Counted from the first letter of the stretch, positions 43,519-53,221 are shown. The stretch is DNA of 64,000 nucleotides from Symploca sp. SIO3C6 (GCA_010692425.1 JAAHHJ010000034.1:1-64000), one strand, 5' to 3'. The notes: generated from the letters alone by a model not told the origin. Translations and numbers: made by a program.

Positions 43519-46500
43519 ATGAATAAAAGAACTATTGCCACACTAGATGGTAATGAGGCAGTCGCCAGGGTTGCCTACCAACTTAATGAAGTAGTTGCCA
43601 TCTACCCCATCACCCCCTCTTCGCCAATGGGTGAGTGGGCTGATGCTTGGGCATCGGAAGGAAAACCCAATCTTTGGGGTACTATTCCTTCGGTAGTAGA
43701 AATGCAGAGTGAAGGCGGTGCTGCTGGTGCCGTGCATGGAGCCTTACAAGCTGGCTCGATGACTACAACTTTTACGGCATCTCAGGGTTTATTATTAATG
43801 CTCCCTAACCTGTATAAAATTGCAGGAGAATTGACTTCAGCGGTGCTACATGTGGCGGCACGCTCGCTGGCTGCCCAAGCCCTATCTATATTTGGTGATC
43901 ATCAAGATGTGATGGCCTGCCGTGCCACGGGCTTGGCAATGTTAGCCTCAGCCTCGGTACAGGAAACCCACGATTTTGCTCTGATTGCCCAAGCTGCTAC
44001 TCTAGATTCACGAGTACCTTTTATCCATTTCTTCGATGGTTTCCGTACTTCCCACGAAGTGCAAAAAATTGAATTGCTCGGCGATGATGACCTCAGGGCA
44101 ATGATCGATAATGAGCTGGTAAGGGCTCACCGCCAAAGGGCTTTATCCCCTGATCATCCAGTATTGAGGGGTACAGCGCAAAACCCTGATGTCTATTTCC
44201 AAGGGCGGGAAAGTGTTAATCCTTACTACAGCATCTGTCCTGATATTGTCCAGAAGTATATGGACAAGTTTGCGGAAATGACAGGGCGTAGTTATCAGTT
44301 ATTTGAATATCACGGTGCCCCTGATGCCGAGCGAGTAGTTGTGCTGATGGCTTCTGGTTGCGAGGCGGTACATGAAACTGTAGACTATCTTAGTAGTAGT
44401 GGTGAAAAAGTTGGCGTCTTGAAAGTCAGGCTCTATCGCCCTTTTGCTCAAGAATGCTTTATTGCTGCTTTGCCAGCTACTACAAAAGCGATCGCAGTTT
44501 TGGATCGCACCAAAGAACCTGGTGCCAGTGGCGAACCTTTATACTTAGATGTTGTTGCGGCGATTCATGAAGCCCAGTTTGGTTCGGATGCCCAGATCAA
44601 AGCTAAAGTCCAAAACCTAAAATCAGTGGTTGGTGGGCGCTACGGTTTATCATCCAAGGAATTAACTCCCGCGATGATTAAGGGCATATTTGATAACCTC
44701 GCTGCCGAGATACCGAAAAATCACTTCACCATCGGCATTAATGACGACCTCTCCCACACCAGTTTACCATACCAACCTAACTTTTCTACAGAATCTGACC
44801 AGGTCGTGCGGGCAATGTTTTATGGTTTAGGTTCAGATGGTACTGTCGGTGCCAATAAGAATTCGATCAAGATTATTGGTACAGAAACCGATAACTATGC
44901 CCAAGGTTACTTTGTTTACGACTCCAAGAAATCTGGTTCAGTTACTGTTTCTCACCTACGCTTTGGTCCTCAACCAATTCGTTCTACCTATTTAATCAGT
45001 AAAGCTAATTTTGTGGCTTGCCACCAGTGGGTATTCCTGGAACAATTAGATGTTCTTAGCGATGCTAACCAGGGCGCTACTTTATTACTCAATAGCCCCT
45101 ATAAGCCAGAAGAGGTTTGGAGTCGTCTTCCCCATCCTGTGCAGGAACAAATTATTAGCAAACAACTGAACTTGTATACCATTGACGCTACTAAAGTGGC
45201 GATTAGTAGTGGTATGGGTCGTCGCATCAATACTGTCATGCAGACCTGTTTCTTTGCCCTAGCTGAGATTTTACCCCGAGAAGAAGCGATCGCTAAAATT
45301 AAAAAGTCGATTGAAAAGACTTACGGCAAGAAAGGGGCAGAAATTGTCCGCATGAATATGCAAGCCGTGGATAATACCCTAGCAAATTTGCATCAAGTAG
45401 AGGTACCAGCCCAGGCAGATAGTAAGATTGAAAGAAGGCTGCCAGTTCCTGATACGGCTCCGGCATTTGTGCGGGAAGTATTGGGTAAAATGATTTCCCG
45501 TCAAGGGGATGAAATCCCAGTTAGTGCTTTACCAGCAGATGGCACCTATCCCACTGGTACAACTAAATGGGAAAAACGCAATGTGGGGATTGCAATTCCA
45601 GTATGGGATCCTGATGTTTGTGTTCAGTGTGGCAAGTGCGTGATGGTTTGCCCCCACAGTGTGATTCGAGCTAAGTCTTATCAGCAGCAGCATTTAGAGG
45701 CAGCACCAGCCACATTTAAGTATACCGATACTAAGGATAAGGAATTTGCTGGTGATAAATTCACGATTCAGGTAGCAGCAGAAGACTGCACTGGCTGCGG
45801 TATTTGTGTCGATATTTGTCCTGCTAAGAATAAGTCTCAGCCACGCCTGAAGGCAATTAATATGGAACCACAGTTGCCTTTAAGGGAGTCTGAGCGGGAA
45901 AATTGGGATTTCTTCCTTAAAATTCCCAATCCAGACCGCAGTAAACTACATTTAGACCGTATTCGACAGCAACAGTGGCAAGAGCCTTTATTTGAATTCT
46001 CTGGTGCCTGTGCTGGTTGTGGTGAGACTCCTTATATTAAGTTAGCAACTCAGTTATTTGGCGATCGCATGGTGGTGGCTAATGCTACTGGTTGCTCCTC
46101 GATTTACGGCGGCAACCTGCCAACAACCCCCTGGGCGCAAAACGCCGAAGGTAGGGGTCCAGCTTGGTCAAATAGTCTGTTTGAAGATAACGCCGAGTTT
46201 GGTCTTGGCTTCCGTGTCTCCATTGACAAGCATACCCAATTCGCTAATGAACTTGTCAAGAAGTTGGCTAGTGAAATTGGCGATAATCTCGCTAGTGCCA
46301 TACTTGATGCCGAACAAAAAACAGAAGCCGATATCTGGGAACAAAGGGAGCGGGTTGCCCAACTTAAGAATAAGCTAGAGCAGATTATTAATTCCGGCAA
46401 TTCTCCATCAGAAGATGCCAAGCAATTGCTAAGTCTTGCAGATTATCTGGTTAAAAAAAGTGTCTGGATTATCGGCGGTGATGGTTGGGCTTATGATATT

Positions 46501-47109
46501 GGCTATGGCGGTTTAGATCATGTCATCGCCAGTGGACGCAATGTTAATATTCTGATTCTCGATACAGAAGTATATTCCAATACTGGAGGGCAGGCGTCAA
46601 AAGCCACTCCCAAGGCAGCAGTAGCCAAGTTTGCAGCCGGAGGTAAACCTGCTGCTAAGAAAGATTTAGGCTTGATGGCGATGACATACGGTAATGTTTA
46701 TGTCGCTAGCGTCGCCATGGGGGCGCGAGACGAACATACCCTCAAGGCTTTTCTGGAGGCAGAGGCTTATCAAGGTCCTTCCCTAATTATGGCCTATTCT
46801 CACTGTATTGCTCACGGCATTAATATGACAACGGCGATGTCTCATCAAAAGGCATTAGTAGATTCAGGGCGCTGGTTACTTTATCGTTACAATCCGGATT
46901 TGGTGCAGGATGGTAAAAATCCTTTACAAATAGATATGCGCTCGCCGAAATTCCCTGTGGAAAAATCCATGTATGAGGAAAATCGTTTCAAGATGTTGAC
47001 TAAGAGTAAACCACAGGAGGCTAAGCAACTGCTGCAAGGATCACAGCAGGATGTGGATACTAGGTGGCAGATGTATCAGTATCTGGCAGCTCGTGAGCAG
47101 TTTAAGTAA
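43519..47109 (+). CDS. nifJ: Pyruvate:ferredoxin (flavodoxin) oxidoreductase
   Basis: Protein of 1196 residues, the single-chain enzyme that converts pyruvate and CoA to acetyl-CoA and CO2, reducing ferredoxin or flavodoxin. N-terminal TIATLDGNEAVARVAYQLNE and YPITPSSPMGEWAD; two [4Fe-4S] motifs from Cys701 (CVQCGKCVMVCP) and Cys757 (CTGCGICVDICP); the TPP domain GACAGCGETPYIKL with GGDGWAYDIGYGGLDH. The last Cys-containing region (SHCIAHGI) is normal. In cyanobacteria it serves fermentation and mixotrophy. Its stop codon lies inside a GTAATAA array. Confidence 0.96.
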   Translation: MNKRTIATLDGNEAVARVAYQLNEVVAIYPITPSSPMGEWADAWASEGKPNLWGTIPSVVEMQSEGGAAGAVHGALQAGSMTTTFTASQGLLLMLPNLYKIAGELTSAVLHVAARSLAAQALSIFGDHQDVMACRATGLAMLASASVQETHDFALIAQAATLDSRVPFIHFFDGFRTSHEVQKIELLGDDDLRAMIDNELVRAHRQRALSPDHPVLRGTAQNPDVYFQGRESVNPYYSICPDIVQKYMDKFAEMTGRSYQLFEYHGAPDAERVVVLMASGCEAVHETVDYLSSSGEKVGVLKVRLYRPFAQECFIAALPATTKAIAVLDRTKEPGASGEPLYLDVVAAIHEAQFGSDAQIKAKVQNLKSVVGGRYGLSSKELTPAMIKGIFDNLAAEIPKNHFTIGINDDLSHTSLPYQPNFSTESDQVVRAMFYGLGSDGTVGANKNSIKIIGTETDNYAQGYFVYDSKKSGSVTVSHLRFGPQPIRSTYLISKANFVACHQWVFLEQLDVLSDANQGATLLLNSPYKPEEVWSRLPHPVQEQIISKQLNLYTIDATKVAISSGMGRRINTVMQTCFFALAEILPREEAIAKIKKSIEKTYGKKGAEIVRMNMQAVDNTLANLHQVEVPAQADSKIERRLPVPDTAPAFVREVLGKMISRQGDEIPVSALPADGTYPTGTTKWEKRNVGIAIPVWDPDVCVQCGKCVMVCPHSVIRAKSYQQQHLEAAPATFKYTDTKDKEFAGDKFTIQVAAEDCTGCGICVDICPAKNKSQPRLKAINMEPQLPLRESERENWDFFLKIPNPDRSKLHLDRIRQQQWQEPLFEFSGACAGCGETPYIKLATQLFGDRMVVANATGCSSIYGGNLPTTPWAQNAEGRGPAWSNSLFEDNAEFGLGFRVSIDKHTQFANELVKKLASEIGDNLASAILDAEQKTEADIWEQRERVAQLKNKLEQIINSGNSPSEDAKQLLSLADYLVKKSVWIIGGDGWAYDIGYGGLDHVIASGRNVNILILDTEVYSNTGGQASKATPKAAVAKFAAGGKPAAKKDLGLMAMTYGNVYVASVAMGARDEHTLKAFLEAEAYQGPSLIMAYSHCIAHGINMTTAMSHQKALVDSGRWLLYRYNPDLVQDGKNPLQIDMRSPKFPVEKSMYEENRFKMLTKSKPQEAKQLLQGSQQDVDTRWQMYQYLAAREQFK

Positions 47110-47147
47110 TAAGTAATAAGTAATAAGTAATAAGTAATAAGTAATAA
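47106..47147. repeat. GTAATAA array overlapping the nifJ stop codon
   Basis: Six perfect GTAATAA units. The TAA stop of nifJ (47107-47109) is in the first unit. The right flank (TTACTTAAGG then CTATTTG, about 47190-47211) resembles the right end of the MITE-like element at 25971. It is probably a truncated copy of that element fused to the gene end. Confidence 0.75.
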
Positions 47148-47234
47148 GTAAGAAATGTTTTTGTTGTTATTGGTTGTTTTTTGCTTATTACTTAAGGTTA
47201 GGCTATTTGATCTAATTTGATTGGAGAAGGGGAA

Positions 47235-48248
47235 ATGGATCTAAGTACAAGTTATATGGGTTTAAAGTTGCGATCGCCTTTGGTAGTTGGCGCGGCTGCA
47301 CCTTTAACTGAAAATATTGATAATCTTAAGCGTATGGAGGATGCTGGTGCGGCGGCGGTGGTTTTGCATTCTTTATTTGAGGAGCAGTTAAGGCAGGAGC
47401 AGTTTGAGTTACATCATCATTTGGAGTATGGTACTGAAAGTTTTGCTGAGGCTTTAACTTATTTCCCAGAACCAGAAATTTTTCATGTGGAAACTGAGGA
47501 GTATCTTAATCACATCCGCAGGGCTAAGGAGATGGTTGATATTCCAATTATTGCTAGTCTTAATGGTTCCAGTTTGGGTGGATGGTGTGATTATGCCGCT
47601 GACATTGAGCAAGCAGGAGCTGATGCTTTGGAATTAAATATCTATTCAATTCCCACTAGCATAGATATAACTGGGGCGCAGTTAGAACAAAACTACATTG
47701 ATATTTTACAGGCAGTTAAGTCTCAGCTGAAAATTCCAGTCGCGATTAAAGTTAGTCCTTTCTTTAGTAATACAGCGAATATGGCTAAAAGATTGGTTGA
47801 GGCTGGTGCAGATGCGCTAGTTTTATTTAATCGTTTCTATCAACCGGATCTCGATTTAGAGGAGTTGGAAGTAACACCGAATATTTTACTCAGTACGCCG
47901 CAAGCGATGCGTCTGCCTTTGCGCTGGATTGCTATTCTTTATGGCCGTTTAGCAGTTGACTTTGCTGCGACTAGTGGTATTCACAAAGCGCAGGATGTGT
48001 TGAAAATGCTAATGGTTGGTGCTAATGTCACTCTACTAGTAAGTGTACTAATGCGCCACGGCATTGAACATATTGCAGAAATTGAGCAGGGAATGCGCAA
48101 GTGGATGGAAGCTAATGAGTATGAGTCGGTTAAGCAAATGCAGGGTAGTATGAGTCAGCTTAACTGCCCAGATGCTAGTGCTTTTGAACGAGTTCAGTAT
48201 ATGAAGGCAATTCAAAGTTACAAGCCGCAGTCATTAACAATAGGGTAA
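47235..48248 (+). CDS. Dihydroorotate dehydrogenase-like flavoprotein
   Basis: Protein of 337 residues with a TIM barrel of the DHOD type: MDLSTSYMGLKLRSPLVVGA, PIIASLNGSSLGGWCDYA, ADALELNIYS, PVAIKVSPF and FAATSGIHKAQDV. It lacks the FeS signatures of PyrK partners. It is the gene usually found next to nifJ in cyanobacteria, as I recall, and may act with it; its substrate is uncertain. The ATG at 47235 has GGAGAAGGGG before it, which favours it over the TTG upstream. Confidence 0.85.
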   Translation: MDLSTSYMGLKLRSPLVVGAAAPLTENIDNLKRMEDAGAAAVVLHSLFEEQLRQEQFELHHHLEYGTESFAEALTYFPEPEIFHVETEEYLNHIRRAKEMVDIPIIASLNGSSLGGWCDYAADIEQAGADALELNIYSIPTSIDITGAQLEQNYIDILQAVKSQLKIPVAIKVSPFFSNTANMAKRLVEAGADALVLFNRFYQPDLDLEELEVTPNILLSTPQAMRLPLRWIAILYGRLAVDFAATSGIHKAQDVLKMLMVGANVTLLVSVLMRHGIEHIAEIEQGMRKWMEANEYESVKQMQGSMSQLNCPDASAFERVQYMKAIQSYKPQSLTIG

Positions 48249-48287
48249 GAGCTAATTACTAGTAGCGAAAAACCTACCGCAAGGATG

Positions 48288-48737
48288 TCACTGGGGTAGG
48301 ATATCACTATCTGTCAATTCCGTTAACTTATAGGGGCACTGACTGGGGAAAGCTTCCAGGAGCAACCCAGTTTCAGCCCTTGCCCGTTTCCGGGCTTCGG
48401 TGTAGCTTTCGGCAAAGATACCCTCAAGATAGGGTTTGAGGCTGGGAGAATCTTTCAAAGCATCCCTGATGCGACTACGATGCTCAATGATGCTGCTTTC
48501 CCATCCTCCTTTCCTCTCTAGAGGTTGGAATTCCCACTTGAGTAGGTGGAGCAGCAACACAATCAGGTTGCTTTTGAGACTACGACGCTCACTTCGCCCC
48601 ATATCTTCGATTTCCTCAATCAGATTCTCCCAATCCACCTCCTTGTAGTTTTGGTTGCGCAGCTTTTGGGCGGTTGTTTCAAGCCAACGCAGGTAATCTG
48701 TTTCATATAGAGTTGTATGATTAATCTGAGTAGGCAT
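48288..48737 (-). CDS. DUF29 family protein
   Basis: Protein of 149 residues: YETDYLRWLETTAQKLRNQ, DWENLIEEIEDMGRSERRSL, LLLHLLKWEFQP and a C-terminal YTEARKRARAET. These are the family signatures of DUF29, very common in cyanobacteria, with unknown function and possibly related to toxin-antitoxin or nuclease systems. It is convergent with the DHOD-like gene and downstream of a hairpin-rich repeat array. Confidence 0.9.
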   Translation of the reverse strand: MPTQINHTTLYETDYLRWLETTAQKLRNQNYKEVDWENLIEEIEDMGRSERRSLKSNLIVLLLHLLKWEFQPLERKGGWESSIIEHRSRIRDALKDSPSLKPYLEGIFAESYTEARKRARAETGLLLEAFPSQCPYKLTELTDSDILPQ

Positions 48738-48776
48738 GGTTTCAGGTTTAATCCCTATGTTAGGATTCTAACTGTT

Positions 48777-48960
48777 GCGATCGCCTTTGGCGCTGCCCTC
48801 CGGGCAATCGCTGTGCGCTAGCCCAAAGGGCTAATCGCCTTTGGCGCTGAGCTTCGCTCAATCGCTGTGCGCTATCCCCTACAGCCCTCTGGGCATCCAA
48901 CGGCCGGGGTAATCGCTTTTAGCGCTGGCGCTACCACGCAAATCGCGCCATCTCAAAGAT
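48777..48960. repeat. HIP1-linked 54-bp repeat array with variable hairpins
   Basis: ATCGCCTTTGGCGCTG occurs at 48780-48795 and 48834-48849, and CAATCGCTGTGCGCTA at 48805-48820 and 48859-48874, giving a 54-base period. The segments between carry different hairpins: GCCCTCCGGGC (48795-48805), AGCCCAAAGGGCT (48820-48832) and GAGCTTCGCTC (48849-48859). A decayed third unit follows at about 48911-48950. It starts with GCGATCGC. Confidence 0.8.
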
Positions 48961-49081
48961 TTTGATCGAAATTGATAAATGAATCGACGCGTCTAGTCAA
49001 CTAGGGCTGTATTTCAAGCTACCGATATACCTGTAGGATTATCGGTGGCTTGTTGACTCTTGCCAAATCACTGACGGTACA

Positions 49082-49912
49082 CTAGCTCTTAGCATCCCAA
49101 ACGGGCTGTTCTATTTTCTCGTAAGCGTCAGCTTGTGGTGCACTGCCGTACCAAGGTTTGCCAGAGAAGTAAACTGCATCCTGAGGTAAAAACGTTCCTT
49201 TGCCAGGTAATGTCATCGGCTGGCGCATGTAGAAGAAGAAGTTTATGTTTGGGTCTTCTGCACCAATCTGTTGGGCAGCTTCCAAGGTGACACCAGAGAC
49301 TTTCTTAACAAGATTATTCCAATCTGCACCACCATATTGAGCTACACTTGGTTTCTTACTCCAATTAACAACACTTTTATAGTACCCGTCAGCTTGCGGT
49401 GCGCTACCCCACCAAGGCTTACCAGAGAAGAATACGGCGTCTCTTGGGTTGAAGGTGCCTTTGCTGGGCAATACCATTCCGTGTCGCATATAAAAGAAGA
49501 AGTTGATATTCGGATCGCCTTCGGCAATCTCTTTGGCTTGTTCTAGTGTAATATCAGATACTCGCCTTACCTCTGCGCCCCAATCGGCTTCACCATACTG
49601 GGCCACATTTTGCACTTTCGTCCATTCCAAATGGGCATTTATGTACCCGTCAGCTTGTGGTGCGCTACCCCACCAGGGATCACCAGAGAAAAAGACAGCA
49701 TCCTGTGGATTAAATTCGCCGCGCCCCGGAAGGATCATGTACTCTCGCATGTAAAAAAAGAAGCCAATATTGTCATCATCTATGGCAATTTTCTTGGCAT
49801 CTTCTAGCGAAATACCAGACTCATGTCGTACTTTTTGTTTCCACATTGAGTCCGGTGCACCACCGTATAGGGCGACATTAGGGACTTTGATTAGTCGTTC
49901 CCAAACTTCCAT
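49082..49912 (-). CDS. Protein of three ~87-residue repeats, family not recognised
   Basis: Protein of 276 residues, almost entirely three tandem repeats (about 1-96, 97-183, 184-270). Each repeat starts with a VAxYGxADW-like motif, then an acidic helix (LEDAKKIAxxDPNI), then the block FFFYMR-x3-M-x-LP-x-KGTF-x-P-x-DAVFFSGKPWWGSAPQAD-x-Y. The aromatic and Gly content suggests a beta-rich binding module. There is no signal peptide or membrane segment. I do not know the family and would not assign a function; a carbohydrate- or ligand-binding repeat protein is one possibility. Confidence 0.7.
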   Translation of the reverse strand: MEVWERLIKVPNVALYGGAPDSMWKQKVRHESGISLEDAKKIAIDDDNIGFFFYMREYMILPGRGEFNPQDAVFFSGDPWWGSAPQADGYINAHLEWTKVQNVAQYGEADWGAEVRRVSDITLEQAKEIAEGDPNINFFFYMRHGMVLPSKGTFNPRDAVFFSGKPWWGSAPQADGYYKSVVNWSKKPSVAQYGGADWNNLVKKVSGVTLEAAQQIGAEDPNINFFFYMRQPMTLPGKGTFLPQDAVYFSGKPWYGSAPQADAYEKIEQPVWDAKS

Positions 49913-50059
49913 TATTGAAACCTCTGATCGAAAGATTGAACTTTGGACAAAATTTGACTTTCTGTCTTCAGTCTGACATTCTTAAGACGATTCCAGAAAG
50001 TAAATTCTGAATTTTTCGAGTTAGAGGCTGTTTTTTCCCAACTTTTTGCCGCCCCTTTA

Positions 50060-50090
50060 CCTACTCCCTATTCCCTACTCCCCACTCCCA
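50060..50090. repeat. GGGGAGTA-type repeat supplying the epimerase stop codon
   Basis: On the minus strand this is GGGAGTGGGGAGTAGG and variants. It encodes the last residues GSGE and the TAG stop of the epimerase gene. A related sequence in the opposite orientation lies at 51903-51942. Confidence 0.65.
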
Positions 50091-51034
50091 TACAAAGATT
50101 TAATCCATTCCCATTCCTTACTCAAACCTTCAGCTAAAGTAACCTGCGGCTGATACCCAATCAATTTCTTCGCCTTAGAAACATCAGCAGCAGTATGACG
50201 GGCGTCTCCCATAGCCCTCTCAATGTGGTTTCTACGAATTTTGCGTCCGACAATTTGTTCCATGGTATCAAGCACATCGGCTAACACCACTCGGCTACCG
50301 CCTCCAATATTGAAAACTTGACCAACTGCTTCTGGTGCCTTAGCAGCAGCGAGATTAGCAGCAACGGCATCGCTAATAAAGGTAAAGTCTCGGGTTTGTT
50401 GCCCATCGCCGTAAATGGGAATTGCCTCATCAGCGATAACCGCCTTGAAGAATTTGTGGAAAGCCATATCTGGGCGCTGGCGAGGGCCATAAACGGTGAA
50501 GTAACGCAGTGCTGTAAAGGGAACGTTAAAGTTCTGGTAATATAGTTGACATAGCCTTTCAGCTGCTAACTTAGTTATCCCATAAGGAGAAACTGGCTGA
50601 GGGCAAATTGATTCTGAGGTAGGTAGGGTTTCAGCATTACCGTACACTGAAGAGGTAGAAGCAAACACTAAACGCTTGAGCTGTGGTGCATCCTTTGCCG
50701 ATTCTAGCAAGATTTGCGTGGCGTTGATATTGCGTTCAGTATAAGCCTGGAAGCCTTTACCCCAGCTAGCACGCACGCCAGCTTGAGCAGCCTGATGATA
50801 GATTACTTCTACATCCTTGAGCAGAGTTTGCCAATCGAGATCCTGAATATTGCCTTCTACTAACTCAAAAGCGGGATGAGCTTCAAAAAGGGCAACATTC
50901 TTGCGCTTGAGTCTGGGGTCATAATAATCATTAAATTGATCAACACCAATTACTCTCTCTCCTTGGCTCAAAAGTGTTTCTACTAGATGAGAACCAATAA
51001 AACCGGCAGCACCAGTAACGATATTAATAGCCAT
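50075..51034 (-). CDS. NAD-dependent nucleotide-sugar epimerase (UDP-glucuronate 4-epimerase-like)
   Basis: Protein of 319 residues, extended SDR: GAAGFIGSHLVETLL (NAD-binding Gly motif), VIYHQAAQAGVRASW, the catalytic Ser/Tyr-x3-Lys region (FASTSSVYGN and SPYGITKLAAERL), and RYFTVYGPRQRPDMAF, typical of UDP-glucuronate epimerases. It makes an activated sugar for surface polysaccharide. It is divergent from the glycan cluster beginning at 52019 across a 984-base spacer. A short repeat has replaced its 3' end, so the C-terminus may be shortened by a few residues. Confidence 0.88.
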   Translation of the reverse strand: MAINIVTGAAGFIGSHLVETLLSQGERVIGVDQFNDYYDPRLKRKNVALFEAHPAFELVEGNIQDLDWQTLLKDVEVIYHQAAQAGVRASWGKGFQAYTERNINATQILLESAKDAPQLKRLVFASTSSVYGNAETLPTSESICPQPVSPYGITKLAAERLCQLYYQNFNVPFTALRYFTVYGPRQRPDMAFHKFFKAVIADEAIPIYGDGQQTRDFTFISDAVAANLAAAKAPEAVGQVFNIGGGSRVVLADVLDTMEQIVGRKIRRNHIERAMGDARHTAADVSKAKKLIGYQPQVTLAEGLSKEWEWIKSLYGSGE

Positions 51035-52018
51035 AAACTAAAGTCTCAAATAAGTTTGTTGATTTTCTAGTGCCTGTCTCAATAGAAATTCCAGACTCAG
51101 ATTTGGTTAAGGAATCCTAATGTCAAGATTGAAGTTGACTAGATGACCCTATTGCTCAAACCCAATATGGCATATTTATAAAAATAGGCAATAATTTCCT
51201 TTCCTCGGGCAGGTAAGCTATGACACATCTATAGCAGTGCGCTCTGGTCTACTTACAGTACAAATGTTCTAAGCCTTTGCTCATCAAGGCTCGATTTGTG
51301 ATTTGTAAACACACCAACGCGCAGGGCTATAACTTACATCTTGAGATAGAGGGGATGGGGGGATGGGGAGATGGAGGGATGGGGAGATGGGGAGAGAATT
51401 TTAGGGTTTTCCTCAAAGGGTAGAAATGTTGATGCCAGAGGCACGATAGCTTAGTCTATATAGACACTCGATGGTGACTCTGCTAGATTGGGGCTGAGTC
51501 TTGTAAGCTAGTGTGCATTTAAAGCTTATATTTTCTGGTTGTATGAGAATTCTTCTAATCTTCTCCCCCTATCCCCCTCTCCTCATCTCCCCTTCTGATT
51601 GAATACACAAATTAAATGCGTGAGAAGCTTATCTTGCCAAGATGAGGAAAATTTGCTCTATGGTATCCTATTTTTCGCGATAGGATCCGGAAAGCTAGCA
51701 GCTGAGTGTGTAGATTCTTATATCTGTACACTAGCAAGCTTTGGTTAAAAACTACAATCTACTAAGGGCTTCATGGAGGTTTATTGTCACTAGTAGCTGT
51801 CAGTAACTTATCTCAGAATAAATAGCTAAGACTCTAAAATAGGCATTGAAAATAATAGCCTTTGATTGTATGGCGCTTCTCTATCTGGTGAAGTACTTTT
51901 GTCATGGGGAGTAGGGATTAGGGAGTGGTGAGTAGGGAAAAAAAGTTGAATCTGCCTCGTCAATTTGAGAAACGCTCGATCACACAATTAGCCAATCATC
52001 TTTAGCCAGAACTGGGTT
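51035..52018. other. Long gene-free spacer with G-rich repeat arrays
   Basis: No gene is seen. GGATGGGGAGAT-type arrays lie at 51350-51395. A complementary CTCCCC-rich stretch lies at about 51553-51593, so the two could pair. A hairpin ATCCTAT/ATAGGAT is at 51665-51686. GGGGAGTAGGG-type sequence is at 51903-51942. Promoters of the epimerase and the glycan cluster must be here, but none is obvious. Confidence 0.5.
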
Positions 52019-53221
52019 ATGAAAAAACACTTCGTCTATTTTACTAGAGACATTTTACCACGAGCAGAAGCTCATTTAGTTCATGACGTCAATATGGCTA
52101 ATGCTGCTGCTAATCTCGGTTATTCTTCGGTCTTAGTCTATTTAAGCAAAACAGAAGAATCTCGCAATCCAGTTGATTGGTTCTATCCTTTTCGACCTAA
52201 ACAGCCTCAGCCAGAACTGATCAATTTTTATAATATCCAGGATAAACTCAAGGTGAACTCACTGCCAATGCCTTGGCCCATTGGTAAGATCAATAGTAAG
52301 CTGACGACTCCCAGCACAATCATCTGCCGTTACTATTTTCCAGTTCATATTTTTCCTCATACTAAAATTTTACACACTTTAGACTGGAACTTAATCAAAA
52401 CTGCAGTTAAGCACCAGATTCCAGTTATTTATGAGCGGGAACATTTTCAAAAAACTCCCTATGAAAAAGAAATTGTAGAAAGCCCCTTTTTTCAGGTAGC
52501 TGTAACAGTAGCTGATAATGTTCGAGACGATATGATCAAACGGGGAATGCCGCCTGAAAAAATTGTTAAACTCCACAGTGGCTTTAATCAGTCCTTTGCA
52601 GTAAGACAACCGGAGAAAGCAGCGCAGTGGCGCGAGCAGCTGTTGTCAGCAGGACGTAAACAGTTAGTAGTATATTCAGGGGGGCTTTATAAATTTAAAG
52701 GGGTGGATTTGCTGATTGAGGTGGCTCGGGAATTGCCAGAAGTTCAATTTGTCTTTGCCGGAGGTAATGAATCTCAGGTAGAAGCTTACCGACAGCAGGC
52801 GCGACAACAGCAAGCCAACAACGTTACTTTCTTAGGCTACATTAAGCATGAGCAGTTACCAGCCCTATTGCAAGCAGCTGATATTTTAGCTCATCCTCAT
52901 TGTTCTGGGGAAGCGGCAAGTTTCACTTCTCCCTTGAAATTATTTGAGTACATGGCTTCTGGTACTCCAATTGTAGCTACAGAGATTCCCCCTTTAGCTG
53001 AATTTAGGTCTTCAGGAGCAATTGCGGGTTGGTGTGAACCTGATAACCCCACTCAGTTTACTCAATGCCTACAACAGGTATTGACAACTCATCCTCGGAA
53101 AGTAGAAGGATATACCGATAATCTTGAGTTTGCCAGTCAGTTTTCTTGGGAAAACCGGATGGCGAAAATTTTTAGCTGTGTAAAAGAAGAAATGCGTCCG
53201 CAACTGCTAGAGAGTAAGTAA
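52019..53221 (+). CDS. Glycosyltransferase, GT4-like
   Basis: Protein of 400 residues with a GT-B fold. It has an unusual N-terminus (KKHFVYFTRDILPRAEAHLV), then the C-terminal GT4 donor-binding signatures QLVVYSGGLYKFKGVDLLIE, VQFVFAGGNE, NVTFLGYIKHEQLPALLQAAD and EAASFTSPLKLFEYMASGTP (E-x7-E type region). It probably transfers a sugar from a nucleotide donor to a growing glycan. First gene of the 52-58.6 kb cluster. The next gene follows after eight bases. Confidence 0.88.
   Translation: MKKHFVYFTRDILPRAEAHLVHDVNMANAAANLGYSSVLVYLSKTEESRNPVDWFYPFRPKQPQPELINFYNIQDKLKVNSLPMPWPIGKINSKLTTPSTIICRYYFPVHIFPHTKILHTLDWNLIKTAVKHQIPVIYEREHFQKTPYEKEIVESPFFQVAVTVADNVRDDMIKRGMPPEKIVKLHSGFNQSFAVRQPEKAAQWREQLLSAGRKQLVVYSGGLYKFKGVDLLIEVARELPEVQFVFAGGNESQVEAYRQQARQQQANNVTFLGYIKHEQLPALLQAADILAHPHCSGEAASFTSPLKLFEYMASGTPIVATEIPPLAEFRSSGAIAGWCEPDNPTQFTQCLQQVLTTHPRKVEGYTDNLEFASQFSWENRMAKIFSCVKEEMRPQLLESK

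Noticed and set aside
46058-46421. Frames inside nifJ on both strands
   Set aside because: They overlap the strongly conserved TPP domain of nifJ and have no independent start signals.
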